DNA of 64,000 bases from CAZQKW01 sp964594075 (GTDB lineage: Bacteria; Desulfobacterota; WTBG01; CAIYCZ01), in the NCBI GenBank assembly GCA_964594075.1, contig CAZQKW010000004.1:59902-123901 (forward strand), written 5' to 3'. Both the position numbers and the translations under genes were made by a program. Shown here piece by piece: positions 59,959-64,000 of the stretch (position 1 is its first letter; each line of letters opens with the position of its first letter). A model generated the notes under the pieces. That model made no database searches. It had not been told where the DNA came from and saw only the letters and a list, made by a program, of their open reading frames with translations.

Positions 59959-60714
59959 ATGCAGGTTACCATTCTTGGCTCGGGAACGTGTGTTCCGTCG
60001 CTGCGCAGGTCTTCACCCTGCATTCTGGTTGAAACTGAAGAGACAAAAATTGTGCTTGATACCGGCCCTGGTTCGCTGCGACAAATGCTCAAGGCAGGCG
60101 TAACGGTAAATGATCTTGATCTTATTGTTTACAGCCATTTCCATGTTGATCATACTGCCGACCTGGCGCCCTTTATATTTGCCTCAATGTATTCGCCGCA
60201 CTTGTTCAGAACAAAACCTCTGACGATTATGGGGCCGCGGGGGCTGCGGGAGTTCTACCGGTGCCTGACCCTGGCGTATGGCAAATGGATTGTGCCCGAG
60301 CATTTTGTTATCACCTGGGTTGAAGCCGACGCACACCTGCAGGAATTCGCAACCGTCCGGCTGAAAACGATTCCCACACAGCATTCCGGAAACAGCATAG
60401 CAGTGCGTATTGAAAGCTCCCAAGGCACCAGCATGGCATATTCTGGAGATTCTGAATACTGTCGCAACCTTGTTGAAATCTCCCGTCATGTCGATCTTCT
60501 GATTCTTGAATGTTCGTTTCCGGAAGGGATGGCGTGTGTGGGACACTTAATCCCGTCCAGTGCCGGAAAAATTGCCCGGGAGTCACAGTGCAAGAAACTT
60601 TTGCTCACCCATTTCTATCCGCCGTGCGACGAACATGATCTGATCACCCCGCTGCGCACCCACTACCACGGCGAGGTTCTGCTGGCTGAAGATTTGATGA
60701 CCGTGAGGCTTTAG
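59959..60714 (+). CDS. Metallo-beta-lactamase-fold hydrolase
   Basis: 251 residues with the HxHxDH zinc motif (His60, His62, Asp64, His65) in YSHFHVDHTAD and further metal ligands in GNSIAVR.., SGDSEYC and LLLTHFYPP. Layout is closest to ribonuclease Z/ElaC-like or arylsulfatase-like MBL enzymes, but it lacks a clear exosite, so I leave substrate open. GAGGAG lies upstream of the ATG. Confidence 0.88.
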   Translation: MQVTILGSGTCVPSLRRSSPCILVETEETKIVLDTGPGSLRQMLKAGVTVNDLDLIVYSHFHVDHTADLAPFIFASMYSPHLFRTKPLTIMGPRGLREFYRCLTLAYGKWIVPEHFVITWVEADAHLQEFATVRLKTIPTQHSGNSIAVRIESSQGTSMAYSGDSEYCRNLVEISRHVDLLILECSFPEGMACVGHLIPSSAGKIARESQCKKLLLTHFYPPCDEHDLITPLRTHYHGEVLLAEDLMTVRL

Positions 60715-61296
60715 GTGGCGGTTGTCGCAGTGTTATTCTGCACGCAGCGAAAAATCGTAACGGCAGCACTTGGGGAGGATATAAAATGTTCGGAATGCAG
60801 CTCATATCAGGGGCTGGTAATAATCACTATTTTCAACAAGCTGTTCGGAATATGCCCTGCACCCGAAAAAATAATTAAACTTCCCCCAAAAATTAACCTT
60901 GAAATACCGTTGATCCACATGGGCACACAATAACGCATTGGGAATACTGGGGAACATCGCCATCAATAAAATATGGTACGGAAAGTCATGAAAATTAAAT
61001 CTGGCATATCATCGAAAAGTCTATTATAAAATCCTGTATAGATTCTTGCCTGTTTAAATCTGAGAATTTTGCGCTCATATTTTCATATTTGCTGATAATG
61101 ATTGGCTGGTGGTGAAAGCAGTTACGGGCGGTGCAAGTGATGGCTGTGGCAAACACCACGACCCGTTTCAGCAAGCACGTGAGCCCGTACAAATGAATCA
61201 AAAGCCAAATAAATTTCATATATCTTTGCATAGGATTTTTACATCCGGGTCACCGCTGGTAATTATTTTGCATACCCTCATAACAAGGAGTTCCAT
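60715..61296. other. Gap with degenerate repeat copy D
   Basis: A fragment at about 60925-60990 (GGGAATACTGGGGAACATCG, then CAATAAAATATGG and GGAAAGTC) matches parts of the large repeat copy A with an internal deletion. No gene is convincing in this 580-base gap; a 72-codon frame at 60715 is rejected. Confidence 0.45.
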
Positions 61297-62067
61297 ATGA
61301 AGAATATGATCGTTATCATGACACTGCTTTTTCTGGTTATTGGTTGCAGCACTGAGGCCAAAAAAGGGCAAGAATCACAAAAAGAAATGCCTCCTGCAGG
61401 CATGCCTGCCACCAATTATAGCGGCATCGTTTTGAGCTCCCAGGATGCATCAAATTATACCTATCTGGAAATTAAGGGAAAAGACGGGGTTTTCTGGGCA
61501 GCCATTCCCCAGACTAAAATTCCCGCAGGCGCTTCAGTGGAACTTATTGCGCCAAATGTGATGAAAAATTTTGAGGCGAAGGTTCTGGGCAAAAAATTTG
61601 AGACGATAATTTTTGCCAACGGCGTAACGGTGAATGGCAACCATCCCGAGAAAGTCTCAGGGGCAGCTCCTGCAAAAACCGACGCACGCCCTGGCGCTCC
61701 GCAGGAACCATCGCTTGATGCGTCGGCCCATATGAAGGCAGACACGGCAACCGATGCTTCTGAGGTAAAAAAAGCCGAGGGTGGCGTAACCATTGCCGAA
61801 ATTCTTGCAAATCCAGCTTCTTTCAGGGATAAAAAAGTCTTATTGAGAGGCAAAGTTGTAAAGTTTCTTCCAGAAATAATGAAAAAGAACTGGCTCCACC
61901 TGAAGGATGCCTCTATAAAAGACAAAGACATCACCGCCACCTCTGCCGAGCAGTTCAAGGTGGGCGAAGTGGTCCTCATTGAAGGCGTTGTTAAAACCAA
62001 TCAGGACTTAGGCTATGGTTATAAATATGATGTGCTCATTGAGGAGGCCAACATTAAGGGGAAATAA
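61297..62067 (+). CDS. Lipoprotein with two OB-fold-like domains (NrfJ-like N-terminal part)
   Basis: 256 residues. Lipobox LVIGC gives Cys17. Residues about 40-110 (YSGIVLSSQDASNYTYLEIKGKDGVFWAAIPQTKIPAGASVELI) resemble the NrfJ-type domain of nitrite-reduction proteins; after a linker of about 55 residues, a second OB-like domain (about 165-256, VLLRGKVVKFLPEIMKKNWLHLKD and GYKYDVLIEE) follows. No cytochrome gene is adjacent. It ends at 62067, followed by a repeat. Confidence 0.75.
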   Translation: MKNMIVIMTLLFLVIGCSTEAKKGQESQKEMPPAGMPATNYSGIVLSSQDASNYTYLEIKGKDGVFWAAIPQTKIPAGASVELIAPNVMKNFEAKVLGKKFETIIFANGVTVNGNHPEKVSGAAPAKTDARPGAPQEPSLDASAHMKADTATDASEVKKAEGGVTIAEILANPASFRDKKVLLRGKVVKFLPEIMKKNWLHLKDASIKDKDITATSAEQFKVGEVVLIEGVVKTNQDLGYGYKYDVLIEEANIKGK

Positions 62068-62162
62068 TCTACCATGGGCACAAAATATACCAGCTGATTT
62101 TTTCTGTTATTTGCATGACCGGCAACTTAAAGATTCATGCCCATTCAATAGTGTCCAAAATT

Positions 62163-62183
62163 GGGGAGTGCCTCCCCTTTCCT
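62163..62183 (+). terminator. Possible terminator of the OB-fold lipoprotein gene
   Basis: GGGGAG pairs with CTCCCC around a short loop and is followed by TTTCCTTTCC. Weak U-tract. Confidence 0.4.
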
Positions 62184-62288
62184 TTCCTCAGGGCTTTGGC
62201 TCACACGCTCGCAATGACCAGTTCCCTTCATACACCCCTTGTAACGGTCATTGCGAGGAGCGGCAGCGACGTGGCAATCTCAACTGCC
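62180..62288. repeat. Palindromic repeat, GTCATTGCGAGG family
   Basis: CTCGCAATGAC (62208-62218) is inverted as GTCATTGCGAG (62247-62257). The right arm continues GAGCGGCAGCGACGTGGCAATCTC. Same core as the element at 16124. Confidence 0.65.
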
Positions 62289-62363
62289 AAAAAGTAAGCA
62301 TACATAACAAGGTAATCTGCTATGATGGACAAAACAGATGCCCATTACAGGTTAAAAAAATTT

Positions 62364-63731
62364 TTATGCGGAAACATGCTTTGGCAGTGAAACAGTGAAA
62401 AGGCAGTAATTCTCTTCCTGTGAAAACCCCATCAGCCCCCCCATATCCTTAACCAGCCGGTAGGCAAAGGGAAGTCCGATACTTTCTCCGCCGTCGTCAA
62501 ATGGCAGAAAAAGAAGTTCCGGCTCTTTTATCTTTTCCCCTGCTAATGGACTCTTAAACGCGGCATAAAGATTCTGTTCATCGCTCCAGGTTTTTGCGAT
62601 GATACTGTCGCCGGCTTTTATTCTGAACATTTCATATTGAATTATATTGATAAAGACCTGCATCAGGATGTCCGGGTCTGAATATACCGGCGCTAATTCC
62701 GGTTCAAGATCCAAACGCAGAGTAATGTTGCGACCGGCCAATTCCGGTGCAAGGAGATCCCGGCATTCGCTCAGGATTGTATTAATTGAACAGCCGATAG
62801 GGCTCATCACAACCGGCTTGAGATAATTAGTTATCCGGTCAAGCATTCGTTCCAGGCGAATGGTCTCTTTAAGAATAATGTCGCTCTCTGAGAGGTGCGG
62901 ATATTTGCGCTGCAGGCGGCGCGCGAATCCCCCTATTGCAACAAGCGGATTGCGGATTTCATGGGCGACTTCCGCTGCTATAATACCGAGCGTCTTGAGC
63001 TTTTCCCGCTGCACTAATGTCTTTTGCGCGGTCTCAAGTTCCTGCGTTCGTTCTTTAACCAGATCTGCGAGATGATTTTGATGCTTGCGCAATTCATCCA
63101 TAGCTTTTCGATGTTCGGTAATATCGCTGATAAACCCTTCCAAGACAGGAATCTGGCCACGCTCCGATGGCACAATCCGACCCTGTTCCCATACCCATTT
63201 TTCCTCTCCCGTTGCGGTTATAATCCGGTAGGTAAGTTGAAACGGCCGGTTCTGCTTCACCGCTTCCTGAACATCCTGCCACACCTTTTCGCGATCATCG
63301 GGATGTATTAAATCGCTGTACGATACCGTTTTGTTATATAGCAACTCCTCCGGCAGATAACCAGTAAGGGCATGGCAGCCGTCGCTCACAAATTCCATGG
63401 TCCAGTTACGATCATTGCGACACCGGTAGGCTAATCCTGGCAAATTGCTGAGAAGCGTCGCGAGGGTGCGTTGACTTTCTATGAGCGCATCTTCAGAGCG
63501 CCGGGTTTCGCGCATAGCCCGGTCAATAAGCAGGTAAATTAACAGGGCGCTCACGGTAATAAAGATCCAGCCTTCGGTAAAATCAAGAATTGCATGAACT
63601 CGCTGTTCGCTGAAAATAAGCGAAAGCCCCCGGTGCACAAAAGTGATCCACATCCCGCCAACAAGAAAATAGGCCAGCGCAATTTTAGCGGGTCTGGTGA
63701 ATAATGATTTTCTTCTATTTCTATTGTTCAT
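62364..63731 (-). CDS. Membrane PAS sensor histidine kinase with degenerate ATPase domain
   Basis: 455 residues. Two membrane helices (about 17-36, 52-70), a PAS domain (about 88-208, YRCRNDRNWTMEFVSDGCHALTGY), a coiled coil and HisKA with HEIRNP (His257). The C-terminal ATPase domain keeps an N-box start (QVFINIIQYEM) but the second Asn is Tyr, and a DxGxG box is missing (LYAAFKSPLAGEKIKE). It may therefore bind but not hydrolyse ATP, or act through another kinase. No response regulator is adjacent. Confidence 0.85.
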   Translation of the reverse strand: MNNRNRRKSLFTRPAKIALAYFLVGGMWITFVHRGLSLIFSEQRVHAILDFTEGWIFITVSALLIYLLIDRAMRETRRSEDALIESQRTLATLLSNLPGLAYRCRNDRNWTMEFVSDGCHALTGYLPEELLYNKTVSYSDLIHPDDREKVWQDVQEAVKQNRPFQLTYRIITATGEEKWVWEQGRIVPSERGQIPVLEGFISDITEHRKAMDELRKHQNHLADLVKERTQELETAQKTLVQREKLKTLGIIAAEVAHEIRNPLVAIGGFARRLQRKYPHLSESDIILKETIRLERMLDRITNYLKPVVMSPIGCSINTILSECRDLLAPELAGRNITLRLDLEPELAPVYSDPDILMQVFINIIQYEMFRIKAGDSIIAKTWSDEQNLYAAFKSPLAGEKIKEPELLFLPFDDGGESIGLPFAYRLVKDMGGLMGFSQEENYCLFTVSLPKHVSA

Positions 63732-63752
63732 CTGTGCAAAAAGTTCATATGG

Positions 63753-63947
63753 TTACGGATGGGCGGTAACGTAATAATAACACTGTGCAACTTCCATCTC
63801 CCGGCCATCTCTTACCGCCTGATACTTCTGCCACCACAAGGCATCAATTTTTTGAGGGATGAATGCAGTGCCCGCAAAAGGGCCGGCGCACCACAGGAAA
63901 ACAACCGCCGCAGCTCGCACAAAACTTTTTTGCTTCATACCTCTCAT
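63753..63947 (-). CDS. Small exported hypothetical protein
   Basis: 64 residues with an N-terminal hydrophobic stretch (VRAAAVVFLWCAGPFAG) and a short polar tail. Start uncertain: ATG at 63947 or at 63938. It lies 21 bases before the sensor kinase on the same strand, so it may be a co-transcribed signal input or a spurious frame. Not recognised. Confidence 0.4.
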   Translation of the reverse strand: MRGMKQKSFVRAAAVVFLWCAGPFAGTAFIPQKIDALWWQKYQAVRDGREMEVAQCYYYVTAHP

Positions 63948-64000
63948 ATTAATCGTCTCAAAATAGAATTAACATCACGCTGCATATTTAGTGGTTGCAT

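Noticed and set aside
60715..60933. GTG-started 72-codon frame right after the MBL-fold gene
   Set aside because: It contains no domain, lacks a ribosome-binding site and runs into degenerate repeat D.
62015..62398. Plus-strand 127-codon frame after the OB-fold lipoprotein
   Set aside because: It overlaps the lipoprotein end, a palindromic repeat and the kinase 3' end; nothing in it resembles a protein domain.

Overview
The window looks like a chromosomal segment of an anaerobic Gram-negative bacterium, most probably Desulfobacterota (Deltaproteobacteria) or a neighbouring candidate lineage. The reasons are the housekeeping order tilS, ftsH, folP, pdxJ, nnrDE, tsaE, lysC, cimA on one strand (a deltaproteobacterial arrangement), several lipoproteins and a secretin, a tungsten-type aldehyde ferredoxin oxidoreductase, many small ferredoxins, and threonine-linker surface proteins. 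No phage, insertion sequence with transposase, CRISPR array, rRNA or tRNA gene is visible. Taxonomy is inferred from gene content only.

Layout. 1-6.5 kb: secreted or surface proteins (a Thr-rich PKD protein cut by the window edge, a protein with six PPC-like repeats, two small exported proteins) and an iron-sulfur flavoprotein-like reductase. 6.7-20 kb: a complete Tad/Flp pilus locus on the minus strand, read flp2, flp1, cpaA, cpaB, cpaC, lipoprotein, tadE, tadG, cpaE, cpaF, tadB, tadC and a large TPR-LysM lipoprotein; promoters are visible before the pilin genes. 20.6-25.3 kb: two polytopic GT-C-like membrane proteins and an RCC1 propeller protein. 25.6-31.3 kb: a hybrid histidine kinase and, divergently, a kinase-lipoprotein-sigma54 regulator operon with the architecture of enterobacterial qseEGF/glrK-qseG-glrR. 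31.5-33.5 kb: a sparse region with a small membrane protein, one convincing small-RNA candidate, a tiny basic protein missed by length cut-offs, and a cold-shock gene.

34.0-41.1 kb is the most unusual part: a co-directional run of marR, a His-rich NicO-type metal transporter, two paralogues that look like the ferredoxin-dependent bilin reductase fold, an SCP2-like protein, three small ferredoxins (one with odd cluster ligands), a B12-binding radical SAM protein and a PfkB kinase. I read this as an uncharacterised anaerobic, ferredoxin-driven pathway, possibly acting on tetrapyrroles and linked to Ni or Co. A convergent aldehyde ferredoxin oxidoreductase follows.

43.5-57.3 kb holds thioredoxin reductase, a lytic transglycosylase, a YfgM-like protein, comEA and the housekeeping operon. 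57.3-64 kb holds small conserved proteins, a nitroreductase, orphan gcvH, a metallo-beta-lactamase-fold hydrolase, an OB-fold lipoprotein and a sensor kinase whose ATPase domain looks degenerate.

Intergenic regions carry three families of short dispersed repeats, some with terminal inverted repeats (MITE-like).
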